Assembly: GCF_014334335.1 (NCBI RefSeq) | Contig: NZ_JACSEU010000001.1 | Span: forward strand, 1,488,001 to 1,552,000 | Direction: 5' to 3' | Length of the DNA: 64,000 bases | Source: Treponema sp. Marseille-Q3903 | GTDB lineage: Bacteria > Spirochaetota > Spirochaetia > Treponematales > Treponemataceae | Part shown: positions 17,775 to 26,583 of the stretch, piece after piece | How positions within the stretch are numbered: position 1 is the stretch's first letter | Layout of the letters: the number at the start of each line of letters is the position of its first letter | Program-made: the position numbers and the translations under genes | Notes under the pieces: generated by a model | The model's input: only the letters and a program-made list of their open reading frames with translations | The model's database searches: none | What the model was told of the DNA's origin: nothing

Positions 17775-18965
17775 TCATATTTCTTCAAGAAATGAATTTA
17801 AAAACAAAATTCCTTCAGAATTAAGGCGATAAACAACATCTTGATCAATGTTTAGCACATCGCATAAACCTTTTTTTTGCCATTTTTTTGCAGCACAGAC
17901 AAAACTTTTCGGAAGATTTTGCCCAAAAATCTTTTTAAATTGAACTGATGATATCCCTGAAAGTTTTCTCATCCCCATCATAAAAAACTCAAAAATCGAC
18001 GTCCGGATATCAATTGTTTCTACAGTCTCAAACTCCCGTTCTATATCATCTGTTTTGATAAAAGCATTTTCAGAAAAATTATTCCAAACATCTATATATT
18101 TTTTAAGATTTTTCGTGTTTGTCCATCGGACACCGCATCCATCTTCATTGTAAAAAGTACCTGTTGCCCCGCTTCCACATCCTATATAGCTTTGATGATT
18201 CCAATATTTCATGTTGTGTCTGCATTCAAAACCTTGTTTTGCAAAATTTGAAACTTCATATTGCTCATACCTTTTTTTTTCAAGGATTTTGCGCGAGTAA
18301 AGCCAAAGTTCATCTGAAAAATCAAAATCGTAATCAATTTTGCCTTCATCTAATGCACTACAAAACGGAGTATTTTTTTCAAAAGTAAGGGAATACATAG
18401 AGATGTGGTCAGGTGTATAATCGCACACAGTTTGAATCGTTTTTGTAAAAGTTTCAACAGTTTCAAATGGAAGCCCGCATATTAAATCGATTGAGATATT
18501 TTTTTTCCAGTTGTCTTTCAAAACGTTTAATGCATTTAAATTTGCGTTTGTGTCTGCCCTGCGAAAAACGTACTCAAGTGATTTTTCATTCATCGTTTGA
18601 ATGCCACAAGAAATTCTGTTGATTCCGACTTTCGAGTATAAATCTAGCAAGTTTACATTTATATCGTCCGGATTTGTTTCTATAGTTACTTCGCTATCTG
18701 AAAGCGCCAAAGATTTATCTCTAAAAACTGAAAAAATTCTTATAAGTTGATTTTCTTTTAGCAAACTGGGAGTTCCGCCACCGATGTAGAGAGTATCAAT
18801 GGAAGAAACATCGTATTTTTTTATGCGGTATTTTATTTCACTGCAAAGAGCGTCTACAAAATTGTCAGGGACGAGCGTTTTACCGCACCGAACACTGTAA
18901 AAATCGCAGTAACTGCATTTAGAAATACAATACGGAATATGAATATAAAAAGACGCTTTTTCCAA
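17775..18965 (-). CDS. hemW: Radical SAM protein HemW (heme chaperone / HemN-like)
   Basis: This 396-aa protein has the radical-SAM cluster motif CISKCSYC (Cys13, 17 and 20) in an HIPYC context. GGGTPSLL (SAM-binding GGE-like region) and ISCGIQTMNEKSLEYVFRR follow. The pattern fits HemW more than true HemN, because the extra fourth cysteine of HemN is missing. HemW proteins bind and deliver heme in other bacteria; the substrate in an organism with no visible heme synthesis genes is unclear. The start is TTG with a weak ribosome site. It begins 8 bases after lepB, so the two are likely co-transcribed. Confidence 0.9.
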   Translation of the reverse strand: MEKASFYIHIPYCISKCSYCDFYSVRCGKTLVPDNFVDALCSEIKYRIKKYDVSSIDTLYIGGGTPSLLKENQLIRIFSVFRDKSLALSDSEVTIETNPDDINVNLLDLYSKVGINRISCGIQTMNEKSLEYVFRRADTNANLNALNVLKDNWKKNISIDLICGLPFETVETFTKTIQTVCDYTPDHISMYSLTFEKNTPFCSALDEGKIDYDFDFSDELWLYSRKILEKKRYEQYEVSNFAKQGFECRHNMKYWNHQSYIGCGSGATGTFYNEDGCGVRWTNTKNLKKYIDVWNNFSENAFIKTDDIEREFETVETIDIRTSIFEFFMMGMRKLSGISSVQFKKIFGQNLPKSFVCAAKKWQKKGLCDVLNIDQDVVYRLNSEGILFLNSFLEEI

Positions 18966-18973
18966 TCTATTTT

Positions 18974-19672
18974 TTAATAAACCCTAAACTTATTAAATGG
19001 GAAATAGCACAGCAGTGCACGTGCAGCGATATCACTTTTCTTTACCATTCCCCACAAACGAGAATCGTCTGATGATTTTCTATTATCCGCTAACACAAAA
19101 TATTCATCATCTGCCAATGTAACTTCTCCAAACGCTCCTTTTACTCCGATGTCGCTTTCCCAGTCTGAAGTTGCTGTAAAAAACGTCACATTATACGCTT
19201 TCTTTGTCGTCTCAAATTCTGTCAAAAAATGTTTTTCACCGGCAGGCTTAATATACAAAACATAGTCGCGCATATATATCGTATCTCCGGGAATTGCAAC
19301 GATTCGCCGTAAATGAGATTTTGTTGACGGTTTTAAAGCGCTTTCATCTGGATTTATTTGTTGTCCTGTAAACAACTTCACAATTTTTATACAAAGGATG
19401 TGAAATTTACCGAATTTCAGATTGTTTCTTGGTTTCATCAAAACGACATCACCGCGATTCATAGATTTCATCGCAGGAGAAACCATAATAAAAGAATTAG
19501 AAGGAACGTCTGGAATCATTGAAACTGATTTTTGATTTACTGGATAGAAAAAAAATGAAAGGATAACGTTTATAAATATACAAAGAAAAATAAAAAACAA
19601 TATCCACGAGCTGATTTTTCTCTGATTTTCTTTTTTTAATTGGTATGAAAACTGAACTAATTTCTGACTCAC
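18974..19672 (-). CDS. lepB: Signal peptidase I family protein with Lys-to-Arg change
   Basis: This 232-aa protein has one N-terminal membrane anchor (about 22-43) and an extracytoplasmic S26 fold. Conserved boxes are visible: DVPSNSFIMV around the nucleophile (Ser60), NRGDVVLMKP, RRIVAIPGDTIYMRD, and LADNRKSSDDSRLWGMV. The position of the catalytic general-base lysine (KR in E. coli LepB) reads RR here (Arg122), and the residue after the serine is Phe instead of Met. Activity is therefore uncertain; it may be a specialised or inactive paralogue. The start is GTG behind AGGAAAA. The normal role would be removal of signal peptides at the outer face of the inner membrane. Confidence 0.82.
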   Translation of the reverse strand: MSQKLVQFSYQLKKENQRKISSWILFFIFLCIFINVILSFFFYPVNQKSVSMIPDVPSNSFIMVSPAMKSMNRGDVVLMKPRNNLKFGKFHILCIKIVKLFTGQQINPDESALKPSTKSHLRRIVAIPGDTIYMRDYVLYIKPAGEKHFLTEFETTKKAYNVTFFTATSDWESDIGVKGAFGEVTLADDEYFVLADNRKSSDDSRLWGMVKKSDIAARALLCYFPFNKFRVY

Positions 19673-19729
19673 TTTTATTTTCCTGTATTTTCATAAAATA
19701 TCATAAAGATTGCTTACTTTCAACTTATC

Positions 19730-19758
19730 TTGTAATCAATTAATGTATAGTTTATAAT
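19730..19758 (+). promoter_or_regulatory. Promoter of smpB, probably giving a leaderless mRNA
   Basis: TTGTAA (19730-19735) and a perfect TATAAT (19753-19758) are 17 bases apart. The smpB ATG begins at 19767, only 8 bases after the -10, so transcription should start within 0-3 bases of the start codon. There is no Shine-Dalgarno in between. Confidence 0.75.
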
Positions 19759-19766
19759 AATCGAGT

Positions 19767-20228
19767 ATGTCGGACAGAAAAGTCATAGCAGAAAACAGAA
19801 AAGCCGGATTTGACTACTTTATTGAAGAGCGTTACGAATGCGGAATTGCTCTTGAAGGAACAGAAGTAAAATCCGTAAAAAACGGGAATATCTCGTTTCC
19901 CGATTCATTCGCCGAGATAATCAACGGAGAAGTCTGGGTAAAAAACTTTCACATTTCAGAATATTCTTTTTCTTCTGTTTTTAATCACAACCCTGACAGA
20001 CCGAAAAAATTGCTTTTGCACAGAGAAGAGATAAAAAAATTGACACGAAAAGTCGAAGAAAAAGGCTACACTTTAATTCCGCTCAATTTTTATCTAAAAG
20101 ATGGACTTGTAAAAATGACTCTAGGCGTTTGCAAAGGTAAAAAACAATTTGATAAAAAAGCTGCAATAAAAGACCGCGATGTTCAGCGCGAAATACAGCG
20201 AGAATTCTCGAATAGATTGCGAGGATGA
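19767..20228 (+). CDS. smpB: SsrA-binding protein SmpB
   Basis: This 153-aa protein matches SmpB end to end: KVIAENRKAGFDYFIEERYE, GTEVKSVKNGNISFPDSF, and a C-terminal helix with KKQFDKKAAIKDRD. SmpB binds tmRNA and brings it to stalled ribosomes for trans-translation. The tmRNA gene (ssrA) is not in the window. The ATG lies so close to the promoter that the message is probably leaderless. The start is fixed by the conserved N-terminus. It is followed after 24 bases by a secreted-protein gene on the same strand. Confidence 0.96.
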   Translation: MSDRKVIAENRKAGFDYFIEERYECGIALEGTEVKSVKNGNISFPDSFAEIINGEVWVKNFHISEYSFSSVFNHNPDRPKKLLLHREEIKKLTRKVEEKGYTLIPLNFYLKDGLVKMTLGVCKGKKQFDKKAAIKDRDVQREIQREFSNRLRG

Positions 20229-20252
20229 TTTTTATATAAGGTTTGGGTTTAG

Positions 20253-21149
20253 TTGAAAATAAATGTAAAATATTTTAAGACAGCTCTATTTTCACTTATA
20301 TTTTTTTTGGGAAACTCTTTATTTGCTCAAACTTTTTATATCGACTATTACGGGATTGTCTCTGAAGATCTCGATTCAAATATGTCAAAAATGACAAGCG
20401 ATCTGTACTTCACTCAACTTTCAGAAATCAACAATTTTTCAGTTTCCGATAAAAGAACCGCTTCAGTCCAATCTTCGCCACCTGATTTTTCATCTTTATC
20501 AAAAAGTGCCCTTTCATTTTATACAACAATAAAAAAAGATGCCAATTCTGAAAAATGGAATGCAATTTTTCATGTTATTGACAAAGCAAAAAATGAAGAA
20601 CATTCACAAAACAAACAATATGATTCTTTTTATAAAATACTGATGGAACCAAAAAACACTCTTCAGGAAACTATAAGACTGTTAATCGAAAATAAAAGTG
20701 AAATAAAAACAGCATCGGCAAATGAAAATACAAAAGAAAAAAATCAGCCGGACAAAGACTTTTCAATAAAAATAAAAATTGACTCAACAGAAAACTTATC
20801 AGGAACGTGGAATTCAATAGACAGCAATATAAATAAAATTGTAATTTTGAGAGGCGGTCGCGGTTTTGTGATTTTCAAAAATGGAGCCTCAATGAATATC
20901 TCTGTGGAATTGAGCAACACAAACAACCAGAAAATAATCATCACACAAAAAGGTCGTTCAAACGCTTCTTTTTATCCAGAGCTTCCGCGCAATGTCGCTC
21001 TTGCAGCCGCAGTTTCCGCTCCTCCGATAACATGGACGCTCAACGTAATAGATTCGAACACTCTTATCGGAAATAAAAATTCGCTCGGTCCTGATGGGGA
21101 TTCTTACAAAGAAACTTCGACAGATGACAAATGGATAAAGATAAATTAA
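20253..21149 (+). CDS. Secreted protein of unknown function
   Basis: This 298-aa protein starts with TTG behind an AAGG-containing leader. A clear signal peptide (TALFSLIFFLGNSLFAQ) covers about residues 10-26. The centre is S/K/N-rich. The C-terminal 120 residues look beta-rich and folded (GTWNSIDSNINKIVILRGG, then PRNVALAAAVSAPPITWTLN), suggesting a small ligand-binding or lipocalin-like domain, although no family was recognised. It probably shares the smpB transcript. Its TAA stop overlaps the stop of the converging septum-initiator gene on a shared TTAA. Confidence 0.75.
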   Translation: MKINVKYFKTALFSLIFFLGNSLFAQTFYIDYYGIVSEDLDSNMSKMTSDLYFTQLSEINNFSVSDKRTASVQSSPPDFSSLSKSALSFYTTIKKDANSEKWNAIFHVIDKAKNEEHSQNKQYDSFYKILMEPKNTLQETIRLLIENKSEIKTASANENTKEKNQPDKDFSIKIKIDSTENLSGTWNSIDSNINKIVILRGGRGFVIFKNGASMNISVELSNTNNQKIIITQKGRSNASFYPELPRNVALAAAVSAPPITWTLNVIDSNTLIGNKNSLGPDGDSYKETSTDDKWIKIN

Positions 21150-21643
21150 ATCTGCTGTAGATCGTAGATAGGGATTCCTGTCACTATCGGCTTTTTATTT
21201 TTAGAAGTTGTTATGTTTCCGCAATTGATGTCATAGAGAATAAAAATTACAAGTATACCAAAGAAAAAAAATATACCGATTATTTTGCAAGTTTTTTCAG
21301 AAATATATTCAGCTTCCTGATGGCGCAGCACAGTTCCAATGTCATATAACGTTGTCTGTGCAGGTTTTAATCCTTTCACTTTTACGAGTTTTTCGCCGTC
21401 GCTGACGTAATCAAGTTTACGAGCGTAAGCCGCAATCACAGCTTTGTCGTTTTGGAGAGCAGTCAATTCAAGTGCAAGTTCGCTATTTATATTTTGAATT
21501 TCAGAACAACGTATACTGATAAGTCTTTTCTGTTCTTCCATTTTTGAATAACAGCGAAAGCTGTTTTGCCCAAATAAAACAGAAAATAATACGTAAACTA
21601 AAACACTAAAAAATATAACAAACAAATATTTAGCGCGTTTCAT
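21146..21643 (-). CDS. Septum formation initiator family protein (DivIC/FtsB-like)
   Basis: This 165-aa protein has an N-terminal membrane helix (about 5-25), a coiled coil (about 33-70) and the typical short motif ARKLDYVSDGEKLVKVKG. These are the hallmarks of DivIC/FtsB, which link early and late division proteins. Unlike the usual single-pass family, a second hydrophobic segment lies at about residues 122-140, so this version may be double-pass. It is a single-gene unit, converging on the secreted-protein gene with a 4-base overlap. Confidence 0.8.
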   Translation of the reverse strand: MKRAKYLFVIFFSVLVYVLFSVLFGQNSFRCYSKMEEQKRLISIRCSEIQNINSELALELTALQNDKAVIAAYARKLDYVSDGEKLVKVKGLKPAQTTLYDIGTVLRHQEAEYISEKTCKIIGIFFFFGILVIFILYDINCGNITTSKNKKPIVTGIPIYDLQQI

Positions 21644-21694
21644 AATATAAATTGATTATCGGCAACGATTTCTATTTTCTGAAAGAAAAAGTTA

Positions 21695-21703
21695 TGTTAT
21701 AAT
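21695..21703 (+). promoter_or_regulatory. Extended -10 promoter for the acidic-protein operon
   Basis: TGTTATAAT (an extended -10, TG-N-TATAAT) lies about 105 bases before the ATG at 21810. No good -35 is seen at 16-18 bases, as is common for extended -10 promoters. The gene itself has AGAGGA as its ribosome site. The rest of the 166-base gap shows no other structure. Confidence 0.5.
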
Positions 21704-21809
21704 ACGTATACTTTCTATTTAACAACACAGATAAGAATTTTATCTAAATTTTTAGAATATTTATTCCGATAATTTAAATGAATATTTTTATCTCAATGAG
21801 AGGAATTTT

Positions 21810-24302
21810 ATGGGTAAATCTGACGATAATACAAATGAACTTGAAAGTTACGGTGTCTGGGTAAAAAACTCAACTGAAAATGACAAAATTTTTGACAACG
21901 AAGAAAATAAAACAGATGATTTGACTTTAGATGACGGAACTTTAGATTTACCGGACTTTGATGATTCTGACTTTTCGGATATGTTTAAAGATGATTCACA
22001 ATTTTCGACAGAGACTAAAATAGATATTTTTGATACTGGCAGCACAACTCTCAGCACTGATGAACTTACAAATATAACAGAAAATGAAGATGTATCAGTT
22101 GAACAAGTTGAGACACCGCTAAAAGAACATGATGAAAAAATAGACGACAGCGATGTAGACGTAACCGATACAATTTCAGATTCATCTGAAGTTGAGTTAG
22201 ATGATTTTGATACATATTTGGAAGACACCAACTCTTCTGATGAGCCGGTAGCAGAAGAAGCAGACGAAGAAGAAAACAAAGAAGAAGAAAGCGGGCACAA
22301 AACAGACTCGTTTGATTTAGACGAAGTCACAGAAACTACAGACTCAATTGACACTGCAGCAGAAGATACAGAAGAAGACAATGCAGAAGAAGACAATGCA
22401 GAAGAAGAGATTTCTCTTGACGACTTTATGGATGGAGGTTTTTCTGATGAATCTGTTGCCTCAGGAAACAATGGATATGAAGCTGGAAATGAGCCTGTCT
22501 CAACAGAGAGTGAAACCGAAGAACTTTCTCTTGACGACTTTATGGACGACGATTCATTTTCATCTGCACCTGATTCTCCTAAAGAAGACAATACAATTGA
22601 AGACGAACCTCCTCTTGATATGGACATATCGTTTGATGATTCGGAAGATGAAATAAAAACAGAAGACAGTATCATAGACGATGACTCTTATGAAAATATG
22701 GATACTGCCGATGACATCGAAAGCACAGAAAGTTCTGAACCCCAAGAAAGCTCTGCGACAGAAACAGAAGTTCCTTTTGATGATTTTGCAAACGAAACAG
22801 TAAATATGGAATCAGATGATGGTTCGACAGAAGAAATCGACCTTTCTGACTTCGGTATCGATGCAAATGCAGAAGAAATTCCGATTACACAAGATGTTGA
22901 AGCTTCTAAAGCAAAAGATAAAATTATCGATTATGACCTTTCTGTAGGAGATGAAGACACAGCTTCCGCCCCTGTTGTAAATGAAGTTAAACAAACAGAC
23001 GAGCAGCCTTCAAAAACTGCTGAATCTGAAAAAACGACAAAAGTCGATAATTCGCTCCTTGAACAAATTGTTTCAGAACTTTCAAGCTTAAAAAATGAAA
23101 TGAATGTTTTGAAGAAAAACATCGAAGACATAAAATCGGAAGAGCACGCATCAAAACAAGAATTTTCTGAAAAAGAAAACGATGACACATCTGAAGAAAA
23201 AAATGAAGGCGGTTTTTTCAGTTCCGATGATGAAGACGACACAATTGCGTTGTCAGGCGATGAATTGAACAATATTTTCAATACTGCGGATTTTGGTCCG
23301 GTTGAAGATGTCTCTACAGGAAAAACACCGAATGTTGAAGATAGCAATGAGGAGCCTCTCGCTGCAGAACCAGTCGGCGAAGATTCGGAAATTGACGATG
23401 ACATTAAAGATCTCAACACAATTGATGAGCCTGTAATTGATGCAACAACAATTTCCGAAGACGAAAAATTCATTGACCAGACATCCGACGCAAATACAGA
23501 AATTGAAGATGCTCCTGTCTTTGATTCTGACGATTCCGATACACAAAATGATATAGATTTCAAATTTTCAGATGAAAATCTTGAAGAACCGGAAATCGAT
23601 GAAACGACAGTAGAAAGCAACATAGAAGATTTTGAAGAAGACGCCGAAGATTTACCGAGTGAAATTTCAATTCAAAAAGATGATGACATGTTTGTCGAAT
23701 CTAATTCTTCTGATTTTATGGATTCCGTAAAAGATAGTACAGAAACTTTTAATCAGGAAGAACAGACAGAGATAGTTGATACTGAAGACATTCCAGAGGC
23801 TCTTCCTGAAGATGCAGTTGAAGAAAATGCCGAAAGAACTGAAGAAAACGGCATTGATGACAGCGATAAAAAAGATGACGAAAACAGTTCGGATGACGAC
23901 ATCCCTACTGTAGACAAACTGCTCTCTTCCGACTCGGAGAAACGACCAAGTGAAGAGACTGTAACTGTTGACGAAGAACAAGCAGAACCTGTCATTGAAG
24001 AGACTTCGGTCGATATCCCTGAGAGCGACGATACGGAAGATGACTTTTTAGAAGTTGATAATCTTGATAACAACCTTACAGACAGCAATATCAATTTTCT
24101 TTCTGCAGAAAGAGCTTCAGATGAAAACGATTCATCTGAAGCAAAAGCCGACAATTCTGACCTTAAGCAGGATATAAAATCAGTTCTTCTTTACATGGAT
24201 CAGTTGCTCGAAAATCTCCCTGAAGAAAAGATTATTGAATTTGCTAAATCAGATGAATTTGTAACTTACAAAAAATTGTTCAATGAATTAGGTTTGAACT
24301 AA
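21810..24302 (+). CDS. Very acidic, low-complexity 830-aa protein
   Basis: This protein is dominated by D, E, S and T with almost no hydrophobic segments, so it is probably cytoplasmic and largely disordered. Short motifs recur, such as SLDDFMD (twice), DDFM, and EEDNA units. A coiled-coil segment lies at about residues 418-450 (LLEQIVSELSSLKNEMNVLK). The last 50 residues form a conserved-looking helical module (SVLLYMDQLLENLPEEKIIE, then FAKSDEFVTYKKLF). No family was recognised. It heads a unit with an unknown gene, two MptE-like genes and a membrane GGDEF-like gene. A scaffolding role is guesswork. Confidence 0.8.
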   Translation: MGKSDDNTNELESYGVWVKNSTENDKIFDNEENKTDDLTLDDGTLDLPDFDDSDFSDMFKDDSQFSTETKIDIFDTGSTTLSTDELTNITENEDVSVEQVETPLKEHDEKIDDSDVDVTDTISDSSEVELDDFDTYLEDTNSSDEPVAEEADEEENKEEESGHKTDSFDLDEVTETTDSIDTAAEDTEEDNAEEDNAEEEISLDDFMDGGFSDESVASGNNGYEAGNEPVSTESETEELSLDDFMDDDSFSSAPDSPKEDNTIEDEPPLDMDISFDDSEDEIKTEDSIIDDDSYENMDTADDIESTESSEPQESSATETEVPFDDFANETVNMESDDGSTEEIDLSDFGIDANAEEIPITQDVEASKAKDKIIDYDLSVGDEDTASAPVVNEVKQTDEQPSKTAESEKTTKVDNSLLEQIVSELSSLKNEMNVLKKNIEDIKSEEHASKQEFSEKENDDTSEEKNEGGFFSSDDEDDTIALSGDELNNIFNTADFGPVEDVSTGKTPNVEDSNEEPLAAEPVGEDSEIDDDIKDLNTIDEPVIDATTISEDEKFIDQTSDANTEIEDAPVFDSDDSDTQNDIDFKFSDENLEEPEIDETTVESNIEDFEEDAEDLPSEISIQKDDDMFVESNSSDFMDSVKDSTETFNQEEQTEIVDTEDIPEALPEDAVEENAERTEENGIDDSDKKDDENSSDDDIPTVDKLLSSDSEKRPSEETVTVDEEQAEPVIEETSVDIPESDDTEDDFLEVDNLDNNLTDSNINFLSAERASDENDSSEAKADNSDLKQDIKSVLLYMDQLLENLPEEKIIEFAKSDEFVTYKKLFNELGLN
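22369..22410 (+). repeat. 15-bp in-frame tandem repeat in the acidic gene
   Basis: Two perfect copies of CAGAAGAAGACAATG and a partial third are in tandem, encoding repeated EEDNA units. Copy number change would keep the frame, so length could vary between strains. Confidence 0.85.
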
Positions 24303-25096
24303 TGGGGTTGCTCACAAAGGCCAGTCTTCTTGAATTAGAAGACGGTCTTTCTTTTTTTGAACTGATTAGTAAACATTCTCTTAAAATCTGTGCCGTTTTT
24401 GACAAAGTTTGTGATAAATATTTTATATCTGACAGCATTGGTTTTGACTTCGATTCTATAATCTCTTCATTTTCAACTGTTGATTTTTGGAACGGCATCT
24501 GCCCAAAAACAGAAATGATATATAGTTTTTCTGCTGATGAAAATTCAATCTCCCCTTTTTTGCAATTTTTTTCTTTTGAAATCAAAGATGACATAACATC
24601 TGTTTCAGTCTATAAAAACAAATGCGACGACAAGATAATCGTCTGCTGCAACAAAAAACTCGATGATAAAATTATTTCCGACTTTCAGCAAACTTTAAAA
24701 AATAGTTCAAAAAATATTTTGCTTCCCCAAAAAAATCAACCAAATCATTCTTTTTTTATGTTTAAAATACACTTAAGCGAAGCTGTAAATAATTTTATAA
24801 ATCAAAAATTTTCAAGCCATGACGATATCAAAACTCTAGCAAAGAAAGCGCTTGAAAATGAAATAAAAAACAGATTGAGTTGCTTTTTTGAAAAACCCGG
24901 AATCTCAGTCGAAAATAATAAAAACATTCTTGCAGTTTTTTCATTGCAGTCAGATTTTCCGTCAACCTTACTGATATCACACATTGTTGAAAACTACAAA
25001 GACGTATCAGCTACTTTGGCAAAATCATTAAAAATTGATTTTATCGGTAAAACAGATTCTTTTGATGAAGTTTCAGCTTTTCTAAAGGTGGAATAA
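24302..25096 (+). CDS. Conserved-context protein of unknown function
   Basis: This 264-aa protein has no signal peptide or membrane segment and no recognised motif. It is rich in Phe, Ser, Asp and Lys, with an unusual number of cysteines (for example CDKYF and IIVCCNKK). Its ATG shares a base with the stop of the acidic-protein gene, so the two are probably translationally coupled. Its stop lies just before an MptE-like gene. It may be a partner of the neighbouring proteins, but nothing in the sequence gives a mechanism. Confidence 0.7.
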   Translation: MGLLTKASLLELEDGLSFFELISKHSLKICAVFDKVCDKYFISDSIGFDFDSIISSFSTVDFWNGICPKTEMIYSFSADENSISPFLQFFSFEIKDDITSVSVYKNKCDDKIIVCCNKKLDDKIISDFQQTLKNSSKNILLPQKNQPNHSFFMFKIHLSEAVNNFINQKFSSHDDIKTLAKKALENEIKNRLSCFFEKPGISVENNKNILAVFSLQSDFPSTLLISHIVENYKDVSATLAKSLKIDFIGKTDSFDEVSAFLKVE

Positions 25097-25098
25097 TT

Positions 25099-26583
25099 TT
25101 GGAAGTTTTATTTCAAAATGCAAAAAACGGCGAGAAGACAGCTTCAGTAAACGGACTGTTTATAAATTCATCATACAATCCATCAAAAGAAGCAGAGCGC
25201 TTTATAGAGCAGCTGCAAATATCTTGGATTCCGCTTATTTTTTTTATACTTGAACCAGGGATTCCATATATTTTGTCTTTTTTAAAAGAGAAATTTCCTT
25301 CTTCAAAGTTTTGTGTAATTCACTTTTCCAGCGATTTTAGCGATTACGATTTTCAATATGACTTTGTTCTCAACGCATTCGAATTTGATTTTGAAAAAAA
25401 ACTTGTAAACTCATTCAGCGAAGAGCTGCTGCTCAGTTCATTTTTTTTAAACTGGGTTCCTTCTTCAAAAATATATTCAAAAATATGTGAAGAAACAAAT
25501 ATAATAATAAAAAAAACACTCGAACGCTCTAAAACTCTATTGATAACGCGCCAGTATTTTGAAAAAAAATGGCTCATAAACGCATGCAATTTTATCAGAT
25601 ATATAAAAAAACCGCTTTTTTTAAATTCAAAAATCGACAAAAACATATTGATAATTTCGTCTGGACCAAGCCTTTTTGATTCGATTGAATTGATAAAAAA
25701 ATACCGTCAGATTTTTTACATCATCTGTCTTTCTTCTGCAATAACAGTTTGCCTTCACAACGATATTATTCCTGATTTGTGCCTTTCTACAGACGGAGGA
25801 TATTGGGCTGGCGAACACCTGAAAAAATTAAACAAAAAAAATATTCCATTAGCACTGCCTTCAGAATCATTTTGCAAAAAGAATATACTGACCGGCAATA
25901 AAATTTTGCCGCTTGATTACGGAGATGGGCTTTCTTCAAAGCTGTTAGAAGATTCCGGCATTAAATTTGCAAAAGCCGAACGGAATGGGACAGTCAGCGG
26001 AACAGCACTTTGCTTTGCATTAGCAAACAGCGATAAAGATATCTTTTTTTGCGGACTCGATATGTCAAACCAAAAAGGGAGGCAACACTGCTATCCGAAT
26101 GAAATCGAAGATAATAATTGTTTAACAGATAATTTTTTAATGTCTTTTGAACTGCGTTCTGTTCAAAGTGAATATTCAAAAGGAAGCCTAGACATATATA
26201 AATCGTGGTTTGAAAACTTTGATTTAAAAGGACGAAATGTATATCGAATCATCGAAGAAAAATATAAAAAAAACAGTCTTGGGCAGGTAAAAGACATAAA
26301 CCGCTCCCAGTTTGAATATGCAGCAAAAGACATTTATTCAAAAAAAATAACGTCGGAAAATAAAGAAGTTTTGACGCATCAGAGCGCCGAAAAAGACTTC
26401 CCAAAAATAATAAAAAAAATCAATTTAATTTTTGATTCAAAAGAAACGATAAAACAGCTTTTTCCTCTCGACTACACTGTACTTCTTCATCAGCCTGATT
26501 CTGTAGAACTCAAGACGAAAATTGAAAAAGAAACAGCACAATTATCTGCGAAAATACGGAAAATATTCGATGAGTATATATAA
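25099..26583 (+). CDS. MptE-like (DUF115) / motility accessory factor family protein, copy 1
   Basis: This 494-aa protein starts with TTG behind GGTGG. The core motif of the MptE-like DUF115 domain is visible at about residues 180-235: ILIISSGPSLFDS, then ICLSSAITVCLHN and PDLCLSTDGGYW. A further NSDKDIFFCGLDMS segment near residue 310 is also typical. The N-terminal 170 residues resemble the Maf-type N-terminal domain. In other bacteria Maf proteins transfer nonulosonic acids to flagellin; whether treponemal members do this is not established. Copy 2 follows directly with a 14-base overlap. Confidence 0.82.
   Translation: MEVLFQNAKNGEKTASVNGLFINSSYNPSKEAERFIEQLQISWIPLIFFILEPGIPYILSFLKEKFPSSKFCVIHFSSDFSDYDFQYDFVLNAFEFDFEKKLVNSFSEELLLSSFFLNWVPSSKIYSKICEETNIIIKKTLERSKTLLITRQYFEKKWLINACNFIRYIKKPLFLNSKIDKNILIISSGPSLFDSIELIKKYRQIFYIICLSSAITVCLHNDIIPDLCLSTDGGYWAGEHLKKLNKKNIPLALPSESFCKKNILTGNKILPLDYGDGLSSKLLEDSGIKFAKAERNGTVSGTALCFALANSDKDIFFCGLDMSNQKGRQHCYPNEIEDNNCLTDNFLMSFELRSVQSEYSKGSLDIYKSWFENFDLKGRNVYRIIEEKYKKNSLGQVKDINRSQFEYAAKDIYSKKITSENKEVLTHQSAEKDFPKIIKKINLIFDSKETIKQLFPLDYTVLLHQPDSVELKTKIEKETAQLSAKIRKIFDEYI

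Noticed and set aside
21848-22675. 275-residue Ser-rich open frame antisense to the acidic protein
   Set aside because: It is a mirror of GAA/GAT-rich codons; no ribosome site, no domain, and the sense frame continues far beyond it.
22931-23623. 230-residue Ser-rich antisense frame
   Set aside because: Same codon-composition artefact in the acidic gene.
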